From an uncultured Lachnospiraceae bacterium (GTDB lineage Bacteria > Bacillota > Clostridia > Lachnospirales > Lachnospiraceae): DNA of 64,000 bases. The stretch is from assembly GCA_902787715.1 (NCBI GenBank), contig CADAHQ010000008.1:62001-126000 (forward strand), in the 5' to 3' direction. Shown here piece after piece: positions 41,582-51,405 of this stretch. Made by a program: the position numbers and the translations under genes. Each line of letters opens with the position of its first letter. Position 1 is the stretch's first letter. Below the pieces are notes generated by a model. It worked only from the letters and a program-made list of their open reading frames with translations. It made no database searches and was not told the origin of the DNA.

Positions 41582-43207
41582 TTACGCCTCAGCCTTCATC
41601 TCGCGATTCTTCGCTGCGATAATCATGCACAGGCAGAGAATCATTGCAAGAGCGAAAATCGGTCCCGCGGTCATAATCGTCTTTTTAATGAACGCGCCGG
41701 AAACGAGCTTCTGCGAATCATAGCGATAATTCGAGACGGACACCGTCGTGTCGTTCACCTTCTGATTGTTCCACGCGGCAAGCATCTCCGAAAAATCCTT
41801 AATCACAACGTCGCTCTTCTCCTCAAGCGCCGCGATCTCCTTCTCGAGCGCTTCGCGCTGCGCCGCCGTCGCCGTCATATCCAGCTTCGCCGCCGCCGGC
41901 ATCTTCGAGCCGTTGTCAGTGTTGCCGGCATCCCCGTTCTCGCCGGAGTTGCCGTTATCGCCCGCGTTTCCGGTGCCTGCATTTCCGTTGCCGGTCCCGC
42001 TCTGCGTGCCGTCACCCTGCTCTCCGGTCTCGCCGGTGCCGTCAGCACCCTGCTGCGTCCCGTCCGTGCCATCACCCGAGCCGCCCTTGTCGGTCTTGTC
42101 CTCCTTCACCACCGGCTCGCCGGTCAGGTCAGAGAGCTTCAGCTCGTAGGTAGCGATTTGGGAGGAAATTTTAGTGTTTTCCTCGGCAACCGCACGACGA
42201 ATATCGACAAGTGCGTCGTAAGTTTCTGTTGAATTACCGTCAATTTTTGTAAGCGAATCCTTCGTGCTGATGTAAAGAATCTCACTCTTTTCGTACGAAG
42301 AAACCAGAGCATCCAATTTCGTGAGCTGTGTGCGACGCTTTGCAAGACGATTGCCCAAGTCGCGAAGTTCAAATGTGTACTGCGTAAACAAACGATCCGG
42401 GTCCTTCGTTAAAGCATTTAACGTCAGGTTTGCGTTCAACCGACCGATATCACTGTCCGTAAGGGCATTCAGGCGAACAACGATATCGTTGAATCCTGCA
42501 CCTTTGTAACGGAACGTCGGCTCCTTCTCATACATCTCGTTTGCATACTTGCTGACAATCTCCAGCCGCTGCTGCAAAATCTCAAGCTGTTGCGGATAAT
42601 CGTACCCTGCAAGCGGTAGCGTCATCATTTCCGAAGGTTTGCCCTGAGTATACATCTCTGCAAAACGTGCCTTATACACGGTAAGGATGTTCTTGAGAAG
42701 CTTCTCCAGATTCGATTGGGAAATCCTGGAATCAAAATGGTTATAAAGCTTGACTGTGAAAAGCGTCGGGTTAAACCGCTCTGTCGTCAACGTGCGATTG
42801 GTCGTGAAATCAAGGAGCGACTCGTAACTCATGGTCTGGTTTAAAATATCCTCCGGATAAGCTCCGGCAACCACAAGACTCTTGCTAATCTGTTCCACCG
42901 AGTACTTACTATCAAGTCCGGAAGCCTTCAGCGCCTCCGCAATCACTTCATCCGAAGTAAGCTCGCCGATATCAAACCGTCTTCCATCCGGAGCAATACC
43001 TTCCGCCGCGCCGTCAAACGTCAGCTGCATATCTGCCAAAGCAGACGCAGGCTTCTCATCAAGAGCAAACAAAACCAACGACAAAACAACGCCGAAGATC
43101 GCCGCACCGATCAGGATATAAGCAACCTTTCTCCAAAGCATCAACGGCTTCTTCTCCGTCTTGGAGGGCTTCGTAATTGATTTCTTACTGTTCGCAGCAG
43201 TCATCAT
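41582..43207 (-). CDS. Wzz-like chain-length determinant protein, second of a pair
   Basis: 541 residues with one membrane helix at each end (about 27-48 and 512-532) and a long extracytoplasmic helical part between, the layout of Wzz/polysaccharide co-polymerases. Conserved-type segment TSDEVIAEALKASGLD follows the first helix. Coiled-coil segments (280-360 and 445-480) are interrupted by a Gly/Asp/Thr/Asn-rich low-complexity stretch (371-435). It lacks a kinase domain. Its ATG overlaps the stop of the first Wzz-like gene by 4 bp. Probably sets polysaccharide chain length together with that protein; the partner polymerase is not in the window. Confidence 0.8.
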   Translation of the reverse strand: MMTAANSKKSITKPSKTEKKPLMLWRKVAYILIGAAIFGVVLSLVLFALDEKPASALADMQLTFDGAAEGIAPDGRRFDIGELTSDEVIAEALKASGLDSKYSVEQISKSLVVAGAYPEDILNQTMSYESLLDFTTNRTLTTERFNPTLFTVKLYNHFDSRISQSNLEKLLKNILTVYKARFAEMYTQGKPSEMMTLPLAGYDYPQQLEILQQRLEIVSKYANEMYEKEPTFRYKGAGFNDIVVRLNALTDSDIGRLNANLTLNALTKDPDRLFTQYTFELRDLGNRLAKRRTQLTKLDALVSSYEKSEILYISTKDSLTKIDGNSTETYDALVDIRRAVAEENTKISSQIATYELKLSDLTGEPVVKEDKTDKGGSGDGTDGTQQGADGTGETGEQGDGTQSGTGNGNAGTGNAGDNGNSGENGDAGNTDNGSKMPAAAKLDMTATAAQREALEKEIAALEEKSDVVIKDFSEMLAAWNNQKVNDTTVSVSNYRYDSQKLVSGAFIKKTIMTAGPIFALAMILCLCMIIAAKNREMKAEA

Positions 43208-44835
43208 ACTTCCGCCTCCTTTCCGGACTCGGCATCCGCACCGGTTGCGGCATCCCCCGCTCCGGCACCGCAGTCTCCGCCTTTCGCGCCGTCCCCGGCC
43301 GCACCGTTCGCCTCGGCCTTTGCACCGCGGCGCATCTCAGCGGCAAATGCACTCACAAACCAGAGCCCGCACCCGAGGAACGCCCCGAGCAAAGCTCCGA
43401 GAATCATCTTCTTCAAATTCGCCGACAGGAAACCGTCTTCCTTGCCCTGCGCCGCCGAGCGGATTGCATACGTCGTATAGAACGAGCTTCCGTAAATCTC
43501 CTCCATCTGCTCGCAGATCTGCAGATAGATGTCATGGCAGACCGAGATAGCTGCCGCCAGCTCTTCCTTCGCCTTCGCCGTATTGGCGGAAGCATTTTCC
43601 GACTGAAGGCTCTCAATCTTCACCTTCAGCTCCTCGATCGAAATCTCCAGCTTGTTCGCATTCTCATAGTTCGCCGCCTGCTGAAGAATCAAGTTGTTAT
43701 AGTACTCCGTCGTAATCTTCGTGGACTTCGAGGAATCGCCCTCCTGCTGCTCCACATAGATCTGGTCGTGCTTATAATTCTTCAAAATGTCCGCCGTCGT
43801 CGCAATCTGCTCGTTCACCGTATCGAGCTTCGTCTGCGCTTCGCGCAGCTGATACCGGTACTTCGCGATCATCGCATCGCGGTCCACCGCCACCGAGCTC
43901 GCGCTGATGTACGAGTACAAATACTCCACATTCACATCCCGCGCCGTCTGCAGCACCTGCATCAGATCCTCGAGCGACCTTCCGTCGCGGAACGACCGAT
44001 ACGCCTTAATCTCATCCGTCTTCGAATCGCAGTAATCGTAAAGATTTGTCAACGCCTGGCGAAGGGAGTCGACACTCTCCATGATGTCCAGATTCTCCGT
44101 ATCAATCACGGAAATCTCATCTCCCGGGATTTTCAGATCCGCATACGTCATCGCCAGATAATCGTTATACGCCGCAGTCACGCGGTCAAGAAGGAGGCGA
44201 AGTTCGTCGTCGGGAAGGTAGATTTTGTTATCGCCTTCTTCAAAACCATTTGTCAACGAAACAATCACCTGATTCACATACGTAAGTTTGATGCTCTGCA
44301 ACTGTGCATATGCTGCACTATTCCTGTCAGTCAACATCTGCTTTGCAACTTCCTGCTGTCTTCGACTGTCCTCCGTAAGCATACGCTCGATGGAAACGTT
44401 GTTTTTCAACTGAGCAACCGTAATCTCCTCTGAAAGCGTCACTCCACGCAATGCTTCAGACAACACATACGACGATGTCAGCATCGAAACATCCAGTTCC
44501 GTACCATCAGGCGCTGTGAGATCTTCGACCGGCTTCGGAGTCGGGGTAATCAACGGATTCGTTGTGTCAAGCACATCATAATCAAACGTGACTACCGATG
44601 CAACACGAAAACTGTTATCTCTGAACTGGTACCTCAGCAATGGCGCACATACACCGACAACCATGAAAAGAATTATCAGCCATGCATATAGCCTCAATCT
44701 TCGCTTCATGAGGCCAAACACGCTCATCAGATCAATGGCTGCGCCCCCCTCTGTCGACCGATTCACCACCACATTAATCTTCGAATCATTCCCGACCATC
44801 AGCGCTTTTTCTCTTTTTTCCATGATATCTGCCAT
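43204..44835 (-). CDS. Wzz-like chain-length determinant protein, first of a pair
   Basis: 543 residues if started at the ATG at 44835 (MADIMEKREKALMVG); the ATGs at 44823 and 44799 are alternatives, and none has a strong ribosome site. The frame extends to 44967, but the promoter at 44939-44967 rules out a start that far up. Helices at about 46-66 (LYAWLIILFMVVGVCAPLL) and 484-506 (MILGALLGAFLGCGLWFVSAF) bracket an extracytoplasmic coiled-coil region. The tail after the last helix is Gly/Ala/Asp-rich. Same layout as the next gene, so the two may act as a hetero-oligomer. Confidence 0.8.
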   Translation of the reverse strand: MADIMEKREKALMVGNDSKINVVVNRSTEGGAAIDLMSVFGLMKRRLRLYAWLIILFMVVGVCAPLLRYQFRDNSFRVASVVTFDYDVLDTTNPLITPTPKPVEDLTAPDGTELDVSMLTSSYVLSEALRGVTLSEEITVAQLKNNVSIERMLTEDSRRQQEVAKQMLTDRNSAAYAQLQSIKLTYVNQVIVSLTNGFEEGDNKIYLPDDELRLLLDRVTAAYNDYLAMTYADLKIPGDEISVIDTENLDIMESVDSLRQALTNLYDYCDSKTDEIKAYRSFRDGRSLEDLMQVLQTARDVNVEYLYSYISASSVAVDRDAMIAKYRYQLREAQTKLDTVNEQIATTADILKNYKHDQIYVEQQEGDSSKSTKITTEYYNNLILQQAANYENANKLEISIEELKVKIESLQSENASANTAKAKEELAAAISVCHDIYLQICEQMEEIYGSSFYTTYAIRSAAQGKEDGFLSANLKKMILGALLGAFLGCGLWFVSAFAAEMRRGAKAEANGAAGDGAKGGDCGAGAGDAATGADAESGKEAEV

Positions 44836-44938
44836 GGGCTTGTTTTGGGATCCCGCAGAAAAAAACTGTGCGGTGTCCGTCTTCCTTTCGTTTATTCCGT
44901 AGATGAGTCCAATCAAACTATAAAAATGCCGTAGGCGT

Positions 44939-44967
44939 ATTATACGATAGAACAGATTGTATGTCAA
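44939..44967 (-). promoter_or_regulatory. Perfect-consensus promoter of the Wzz-like pair
   Basis: On minus TTGACA (44962-44967), exactly 17 bp, TATAAT (44939-44944). The -35 box overlaps the last codons and stop of the ABC-exporter ATPase gene. A leader of about 100 nt contains a CCGCA/TGCGG hairpin around a run of T. Confidence 0.85.
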
Positions 44968-46313
44968 CCAATCGGTAAAGAATCTGACTTTTCCGATAGT
45001 CTTTCACGCTCTTCAAATGACATCTCTAAATGCAAATCATCAAGTCTGATCGCTCCCCAGTGTCTATGGTCCCACTTCAAATAGTGCTCTGGGTCGATGA
45101 CCGGTTCGATCTGAAAATAAAACCCCGGGTACACGGAATCAATCCGGAAATCATTCGGTGATCCGTCAAACAAAAAAGCTATGATGTCCACACGGTATCG
45201 TCCGGATTCCAGGTGCGCAAGCGGCATCCGGATCGTCACGGTCTCGGTTCCGGGCGAAAAATCCAGGAACCCGGAAGAAAGCGCGGTCGCGATCTTCGTG
45301 TTGTCCTGATACCAGACCTCGAAGCGGAAGCCGACATTCTTCAGTTCCATCTCCGCGGTGCAGGTAAGGTTGATCACCGCCTCCTCCGTGTTGCGGAACA
45401 CCGGTTCCGTACGGTCCGCGAACGACAGACTGTCGATCGATATCCTCTTGACCGCGCGGATGATCGCGTCATCCGGACGATGCTCCGGCCCGTAGGTTAT
45501 CTGCGCGGGCATGTCCGAGCTGATGCCGAGGTAGACCTCGATCGCCTTGTCGGTGTCCCCGTCGAAAACAATTTTCCCCTTATCCAGCACGATGCAGCGG
45601 TTGCAGAGCTGGCGAACCGTGCTCATGTTGTGGCTTACGTAGAGCACCGTACGCTTTCCGTCTCTCGCCGCCTCCGCGAGGCAGCTCAGGCACTTCCGCT
45701 GGAACTGGATGTCGCCGACGGCAAGGACCTCGTCCATAATGATAATCTCGCTGTCGAGATGATATGCCACGGAAAACCCGAGCTTGACATACATGCCGCT
45801 CGAGTACCGTTTGATCGGCGTGTCAATAAACTCCTCAAGCTCCGAGAAGCGGATGATATCATCCATCTTCTCGTCGATCTCCGCCTTGGTCATTCCGAGG
45901 ATCGCGCCGTTTAGGTAGATGTTCTCCCGCCCGGTCATATCACCGTGAAACCCGGTTCCCACCTCAAGCATCGAGGTGACACGCCCGTAGAGGTCGACAA
46001 CACCTTCCGTCGGCGCTGTGATCCGACTGAGAATTTTTAGAAGCGTGCTCTTGCCGGCTCCGTTCTTCCCTATGATGCCGACCGTCTCGCCCCGGCGAAC
46101 GCTTAGATCGATCCCGTCCAGCGCGTAAAATGATTCGTTCTTCTTCCTGTGGACATCCTTCGCCCGCTCCGGATCCTTCCTCCGCTCTTTCCACTCCTTG
46201 ATGGTCGCCTGAAGGGTTCCCGCGCCGATACGACCCCGTCGGTATCTCTTCTTCAGTCCCGTAACGCGGATGATCTCCGGCCGTTCATTGTCAAAACCTG
46301 TCGCTTGTTCCAT
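44964..46313 (-). CDS. Polysaccharide ABC exporter ATP-binding protein (Wzt-like)
   Basis: 449 residues. An extended N-terminus (1-60, basic) precedes the ABC domain: Walker A GKNGAGKST (82-90), signature SSGMYVKLGFSVAYH (171-185), Walker B IIIMDEVLAVGD and switch HNMSTVRQLC. Residues about 260-449 form the Wzt C-terminal beta-sandwich (TAEMELKNVGFRFEVWYQDNT; LAHLESGRYRVDIIAFLF) that in O-antigen exporters reads the polymer's terminal modification. It pairs with the permease 3 bp upstream. Export of a complete polymer by this route is inferred. Confidence 0.92.
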   Translation of the reverse strand: MEQATGFDNERPEIIRVTGLKKRYRRGRIGAGTLQATIKEWKERRKDPERAKDVHRKKNESFYALDGIDLSVRRGETVGIIGKNGAGKSTLLKILSRITAPTEGVVDLYGRVTSMLEVGTGFHGDMTGRENIYLNGAILGMTKAEIDEKMDDIIRFSELEEFIDTPIKRYSSGMYVKLGFSVAYHLDSEIIIMDEVLAVGDIQFQRKCLSCLAEAARDGKRTVLYVSHNMSTVRQLCNRCIVLDKGKIVFDGDTDKAIEVYLGISSDMPAQITYGPEHRPDDAIIRAVKRISIDSLSFADRTEPVFRNTEEAVINLTCTAEMELKNVGFRFEVWYQDNTKIATALSSGFLDFSPGTETVTIRMPLAHLESGRYRVDIIAFLFDGSPNDFRIDSVYPGFYFQIEPVIDPEHYLKWDHRHWGAIRLDDLHLEMSFEERERLSEKSDSLPIG

Positions 46314-46316
46314 GAG

Positions 46317-47180
46317 TTATACCGTGTCCGCAAACGTCCTTTCCACCCGGTTGAAGACCGCCGCGCTGATCACAAACAGCAGAACGGTCACTCCCGCGCT
46401 CAGCGCGCAGAACGCCGGATTCACCTCGCCCTCTCCGAGCATGATCAACCGGAGCACCTCCATGATCTCCGTCACCGGGTTGATCATGATGATCGTGCGG
46501 ATCACGCCGTTTGGCATCTCCGAAATCGGATAGACAACCGGGGTCGCGTACATCCACAGATTAATCCCTACCGCAACAACCGAAAGAAGATCGCGGTATT
46601 TTACGGTGACGCTGGCGATCAGAATACCGAAGCTCATTCCGAGCACCGCCAGTTGAACGATCAGGATCGGCAGCAATGGATAATACACCCACAGCGGATG
46701 TATCTCGCCGGACAGCACATACGCAACCATAAGTCCCGCGATGATGATCAGCTGGATGCCGAACTTTATGATGCTGACCAGCATGTTTGAAACAGGAACG
46801 ACCAGTCTCGGAAAATATACCTTCCCGAACAGATGCGCGTTCGCGACAAACGTGTTGGCGTTCGCGATCATGCTCGCGGAAAATACTCCCCACGCGGCGG
46901 ACGAAACAAAGTAGAACAGGATCCTCGGGATCCCGGCTGTTCCGACCTGGGCGACATAGCCGAACAGGAACATGTATATGAGACTGGAAACAACCGGATT
47001 GAGGATGATCCAAAGCGGCCCGAGGAAGGTCTGCTGATACGTCACGGCAAATGTTTTGCCGGTCATCAGCCGCACCAGATCCCGGTACTGCCAGAGCTCC
47101 TTCAACCGGAGATGAAACCCTTTTTCAAGCGGGGTCAGCTGAACATGGTATGACCCGCCGTATTCGGTGACACTCTTCAT
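46317..47180 (-). CDS. Polysaccharide ABC exporter permease (Wzm-like)
   Basis: 287 residues, six membrane helices, ABC-2/TagG type. Family cues are LWQYRDLVRLMTGKTFAVTYQQTFLGPLWIILNP (N-terminal amphipathic region) and the ending RTFADTV. Forms the channel driven by the Wzt-like ATPase next to it. It starts with ATG at 47180, 7 bp after the stop of the double glycosyltransferase gene. Confidence 0.92.
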   Translation of the reverse strand: MKSVTEYGGSYHVQLTPLEKGFHLRLKELWQYRDLVRLMTGKTFAVTYQQTFLGPLWIILNPVVSSLIYMFLFGYVAQVGTAGIPRILFYFVSSAAWGVFSASMIANANTFVANAHLFGKVYFPRLVVPVSNMLVSIIKFGIQLIIIAGLMVAYVLSGEIHPLWVYYPLLPILIVQLAVLGMSFGILIASVTVKYRDLLSVVAVGINLWMYATPVVYPISEMPNGVIRTIIMINPVTEIMEVLRLIMLGEGEVNPAFCALSAGVTVLLFVISAAVFNRVERTFADTV

Positions 47181-47187
47181 AACCGTC

Positions 47188-49023
47188 CTATCCTTCGCGT
47201 TTTCTGTCTTTCAGCCGGTAACACGCCTTCAGGGAGAAGTTCGGGTTGTAGTAGGGATCCCCCGCCTCCAGTTCGTTGCCCCACTTTCTCCTGAACAACT
47301 CGACTTCCTGGCTTGCCGTCTCCTTCTTCTTGGCCGTGTCCGGCTTCCCGCGGCTCTTGCTCTCGTAATGATACAATTCCGCGAACGGCGTCCACAGGAT
47401 CAGGTATCCCGCCTTCCGCACGCGGAGACAGAAATCGATATCATTCAATCCCACTGCGAATGCCTCGTCAAAGCCCTCCTCGGTTTCCCATATCTCTCTG
47501 CGCATCAGCATGCACGCGCCAGTCACTGCGGTAACGTCGTTCGCGTAGCAAAGCTTTCCGGCATAGCCGTTGCTTCCCCGTTCGGCTCCCGCGAACGCGT
47601 GTCCGGCAACACCTCCGAGCCCGAGGACGACTCCCCCGTGCTGTACGGTGTCATTCGGATAATACAACATCGCTCCGACGATGCCGATTTCTGTCCGCTG
47701 CGCGTGCATCAGCATCTCCTCGATCCACTCCGGCGTGATGACCTCCGTGTCGTTGTTGAGGAACAGCAGGTATTCTCCGTCCGTCTCGCCGACCGCGTAA
47801 TTGTTGATTGCCGACCAGTTGAAACCTCCCCGCCAGTCGATCTTTTTCACACGGGGATCCGCCCCCGTGATCTCGTCATAATACTTTAGCGCTGCTTCTT
47901 CCGTGCTGCCGTTTTCCACGATAATGATCTCGTAATTGTCATACGTGGTTTTCGTCAGGATGGAATCGATGCAAGCCTTCAGATCCTCCGCATGATCCCG
48001 GTTTGGAATGATGATGCTGACCTTCGGTCGTTCCACAGGCAAAGCATATGACATGCGGTATATGGACGGGACTCCTTTCGCCTGTTCCACCTGAGCGTCA
48101 ATCCCTTCCGTCCGGAGATAATCCGAGACGGCTTTGATCCCCGCGATCGTGGCATAGGGCTTGTTATTTCCGTCCTGCGCGGTTGACGCGCTGTGCGCCC
48201 GCCACATGTACAGCACCTTTGGCACATGAGCAATACAACTCGCGTGCTTCGTCAGCCGGAGGAACAATTCATGGTCCTGACTTCCGTCATATCCATTCCG
48301 AAACGTTCCGCTTTTCTCCAGTATTTCCCGTTTGAACGACGTAAAATGACATATATAATTGTTGGCAAGCAGGTTGTCCTGCGCAAAATCCGGTTTCAGA
48401 TGAATGGTAGCGATATCCGCGGTATCCGGGCTGCGGAACGTCGCCTCATCCGTGTAGATGAAGTCCGCTCCCTGTCCGGAGATTGCCTCCATGACACAGT
48501 ACAGCGCCGCCGGGTGCAGAAGATCGTCGTGGTCAAGCAGCGAGATATACTCGCCGGAAGCCATCGCGATACACTCGTTGGAATTGCCTACAATGCCCTT
48601 ATTTTCCGACAGTTTCCGGTAACGGATCCGGCTGTCCTTCTCCGCGTAGGCGAGACAGATCTGACGGACTTCGTCGTGGTCCTCGTCACTTCCGTCCACC
48701 ATGCACAACTCCCATTTTCCGTATGTCTGTGCCAAAACGGACTCGATCATCTCGCGAAGAAACTGCACCGGCGTGTTGTACAGCGGAGTGATGATGCTGA
48801 ACGTAATGTCCCTGTCAAATACACGGTCTCTCTGCTCCCACAGCTCCTTCTCCGTGTAGATCGGACGTTTCATCCATGCCCGCGCGCTGATATACCGGCG
48901 GAACAGTTTATTGGTCACCCTCTTCGCGGTCTTCCGTACCCCGTCCGTCTTCAGGCTCTGTTTGCCTGCGTCAAACAGATACCTGCCTCTCGCTATTACT
49001 CGCTTAATCCTGTTCCTCTTCAT
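47188..49023 (-). CDS. Two-domain glycosyltransferase (GT2 + GT2)
   Basis: 611 residues with two GT-A domains. The first (about 74-300) has FSIITPLYNTP, SLLDHDDLLHP and SQDHELFLRL; the second (about 335-560) has VSIIIPNRDHAEDL, LFLNNDTEVITPEWI and NDIDFCLRVRKAGY. The second resembles rhamnosyltransferases of the WbbL/RgpF group. Such proteins can add two sugars in succession. Donor use is not proven, but dTDP-rhamnose is made in this cluster. It overlaps the next gene by 4 bp. Confidence 0.88.
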   Translation of the reverse strand: MKRNRIKRVIARGRYLFDAGKQSLKTDGVRKTAKRVTNKLFRRYISARAWMKRPIYTEKELWEQRDRVFDRDITFSIITPLYNTPVQFLREMIESVLAQTYGKWELCMVDGSDEDHDEVRQICLAYAEKDSRIRYRKLSENKGIVGNSNECIAMASGEYISLLDHDDLLHPAALYCVMEAISGQGADFIYTDEATFRSPDTADIATIHLKPDFAQDNLLANNYICHFTSFKREILEKSGTFRNGYDGSQDHELFLRLTKHASCIAHVPKVLYMWRAHSASTAQDGNNKPYATIAGIKAVSDYLRTEGIDAQVEQAKGVPSIYRMSYALPVERPKVSIIIPNRDHAEDLKACIDSILTKTTYDNYEIIIVENGSTEEAALKYYDEITGADPRVKKIDWRGGFNWSAINNYAVGETDGEYLLFLNNDTEVITPEWIEEMLMHAQRTEIGIVGAMLYYPNDTVQHGGVVLGLGGVAGHAFAGAERGSNGYAGKLCYANDVTAVTGACMLMRREIWETEEGFDEAFAVGLNDIDFCLRVRKAGYLILWTPFAELYHYESKSRGKPDTAKKKETASQEVELFRRKWGNELEAGDPYYNPNFSLKACYRLKDRKREG

Positions 49024-50150
49024 GACTCCAACTGTTTCAGCCTTTCCCTTACTATATCCGCGTACGGAGCGATTGTAACATCCTCGACCATGGGCGCGCT
49101 GAATGCGTCCACCATGTTATCATAATCCGCATTGGGCGCTCCGTCTGCAAATCCGCGCGAGCATTTCCTGCGCAGATCCTCCAGCGATTTGGTGCAGTAA
49201 TGATTGATGCGGAAAATGTCGCGGTAATTCTTCGGCGTGAATGCCCTGCCGGTCCTCTCAATGATCGCGCTGTAGTTGTCGATCGTTTCCTTCTTCTCGT
49301 CAACCGCGTATTGTCCCCGTTTGTACACCGCAAAATGCGTGTGGTGGATCATGGATACCTTTCGTGGCTGAACGATACTCTTGACATGGTGATTGCCGAT
49401 GCAGTCACCGTCCTCGAAGGTCGTTGTGTAATTATCCATGACCAGTCCCGCAGGGCTCTTGTCATGCCCGTTGGGTCCGTACAATACCCAGTTGACGCCT
49501 ACGCCGGGATAGTCCTCATACTCCCGCAGCTGCTCCGGCACAGGACCCTTCGGGGAGAACAGAAACTCATCATCATCCACGATCGCAAGCCATTTTGTCC
49601 TGCGCTTCGATCGTCTGACAGCGTCCCGGTACGCAGCGGTTTGAAGAACCTTTCCGGGCCACCTGCGATACACGACAAATCCGCTCTCCGTAAACGGCTT
49701 GATCACCTCCGTCAGGTTGTCCGTCGAATCGTTGTCGTACAGATAGATCCGATCGGCACCGGTCGCCTGGTAAAAGAGAATGAATTCACGAATATACGCG
49801 GCAGAATTCTTTGTAATCACCACAACGGAATAGTAATCTTTGACCTTCCTGTCAGAACGGTCGATCGTTGTTCTTTTCCCGAACTGCGTGAAGAACAACC
49901 GAACATCCTCTTTCAGAATATTGCACCGTCTCCTCGCCCTGTTTATCAGCATGTTGTCTATGGAATTCAGGGCCAGCGCGCTCAGCTCATTCTTTTTCGT
50001 AGGATCGGTCTCATTCAGGCATTCGGAATACAGCTTCTTCGCCTTCCGGTTCAGCAACAGCATCCACCGGTGCCGCTTCCATGTCGCGATGCGCTCGATT
50101 GATCCGCCGTTATTTTTCAGGAACAGATCAATGTATTCGGATTCTTTCAT
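49020..50150 (-). CDS. Glycosyltransferase, GT92-like (DUF23/Gly_transf_sug type)
   Basis: 376 residues. The core has VVVITKNSAAYIREFILFYQATGADRIYLYDNDSTDN, then WLAIVDDDEFLFSPKG with the DDDEF metal site, and VKSIVQPRKVSMIHHTHF with the His motif seen in GT92 enzymes, ending with the FRINHYCTKSLEDLRRKC segment. No membrane segment. Basic N-terminal helices (1-100) precede the domain. It overlaps the preceding GT4 gene by 23 bp at its 5' end. Acceptor and donor unknown. Confidence 0.82.
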   Translation of the reverse strand: MKESEYIDLFLKNNGGSIERIATWKRHRWMLLLNRKAKKLYSECLNETDPTKKNELSALALNSIDNMLINRARRRCNILKEDVRLFFTQFGKRTTIDRSDRKVKDYYSVVVITKNSAAYIREFILFYQATGADRIYLYDNDSTDNLTEVIKPFTESGFVVYRRWPGKVLQTAAYRDAVRRSKRRTKWLAIVDDDEFLFSPKGPVPEQLREYEDYPGVGVNWVLYGPNGHDKSPAGLVMDNYTTTFEDGDCIGNHHVKSIVQPRKVSMIHHTHFAVYKRGQYAVDEKKETIDNYSAIIERTGRAFTPKNYRDIFRINHYCTKSLEDLRRKCSRGFADGAPNADYDNMVDAFSAPMVEDVTIAPYADIVRERLKQLES

Positions 50151-51354
50151 AGACGTTAATCAACTCTCCCGTAATTGTCTTCGGATCATGTCGCTTCAGC
50201 GCCGTCTCCGTCTCCCGTTTGGAAACAGCCTCCAGCAGCGCCTTATCCTCACGGAGGTTTCCGATCAGAAAGGCGAGCGTGTGCGGCTCGTTATACGGGT
50301 ACAGCCAACCGGTCTCCCCGTCCCTGACCAACTGTGGGAGACCTCCGACGTTGGACGAGATCACCGGACACCCGATCAGCTGCGCCTCACACACCGAGTG
50401 CGGCGAGTTGTCGATGATGGACGGATGGATAAAGAAATCCGACCTTGTCAACTCCTCGATGATCACCGGATCGTCGACATATCCAATCGGTTCAACATTC
50501 ACATCTTCGCCCCAGATCCCCGTGCGCTTCTCAAACATCGAAAAATATTCTTTGTTGCCGGCGACCTTCCACACAAAATCGACATTCATCAACTCCTTCA
50601 GGATCTTCGCCGTCTGAAGTATGATATCGTTGCCCTTCCGATCATCCCCGGAGGAACAGGTAAACAAACGGAGTTTCCCGTCACGGCAGGGATTCCACGT
50701 ACCCGCTGCGGCATACACCGACGGTTTTACGAGCTCCTCCACATGAAAATACTCCGCACCCGGGGAATAGTATTTGACGATATTGCGATCCCATTCCGTA
50801 CGTCCGTGAAAATACCGGTTCGCAGCCATAACCCTGCGCTCGGATTCCGCCCGGGGAACCTCTGGCCGCACGTAAGGGCCGGTTCCTTTGAACGCGCGCA
50901 ACAGTGCTCTTCGCATGCGCACGGACAGTCTCTCCCTGTCGGTACTTGATCTCCCGTGCACCATGTCGACCGACATGTAATAGATATTCAGAAAGCCCAT
51001 CATGTGAATGACCACGGGAAGCGGGGTTGCCTCCGCAATCCTCCCGTACGGCCACTCCGCCCCGAAACATTGAATAACGTCCGGTTTGAAATCGTCAATG
51101 ATCCGCAGCAGCTCGGCTTTCGCCTGTTCCCACTGCTCCTCACTGCTCCCGACCGACATGTTCGAATGCACGGCATAGTAAACAATGCCGTTCTGCTCGA
51201 TCCGATTATCTTGCTCGCCGTCGGCAGCGTACGCCATTGCCAGTTCGACCTCCGGCGCATACTCTGAGAACGCCCACTCGTACCGGGATCTCAGACCTGA
51301 GTTGTTTCCTTTGTCCTGCAGCGAGCAGCCATCCGCGATCCACAACACTCTCAT
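50128..51354 (-). CDS. Glycosyltransferase family 4 (GT-B fold)
   Basis: 408 residues from the ATG at 51354 (MRVLWIADGCSLQ). C-terminal GT-B nucleotide-sugar site: RLFTCSSGDDRKGNDIILQTAKIL, then SDFFIHPSIIDNSPHSVCEAQLIGCPVISSNVGGLPQLV, with the expected Glu in the VCEAQL stretch. The end of the gene overlaps the start of the GT92-like gene, so both are translated from one message. Confidence 0.9.
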   Translation of the reverse strand: MRVLWIADGCSLQDKGNNSGLRSRYEWAFSEYAPEVELAMAYAADGEQDNRIEQNGIVYYAVHSNMSVGSSEEQWEQAKAELLRIIDDFKPDVIQCFGAEWPYGRIAEATPLPVVIHMMGFLNIYYMSVDMVHGRSSTDRERLSVRMRRALLRAFKGTGPYVRPEVPRAESERRVMAANRYFHGRTEWDRNIVKYYSPGAEYFHVEELVKPSVYAAAGTWNPCRDGKLRLFTCSSGDDRKGNDIILQTAKILKELMNVDFVWKVAGNKEYFSMFEKRTGIWGEDVNVEPIGYVDDPVIIEELTRSDFFIHPSIIDNSPHSVCEAQLIGCPVISSNVGGLPQLVRDGETGWLYPYNEPHTLAFLIGNLREDKALLEAVSKRETETALKRHDPKTITGELINVYERIRIH

Positions 51355-51405
51355 ACTTTTAAGACCTGCCTTGCATCGTTCATTTTCCAACGTGTAACCA
51401 TAAGA

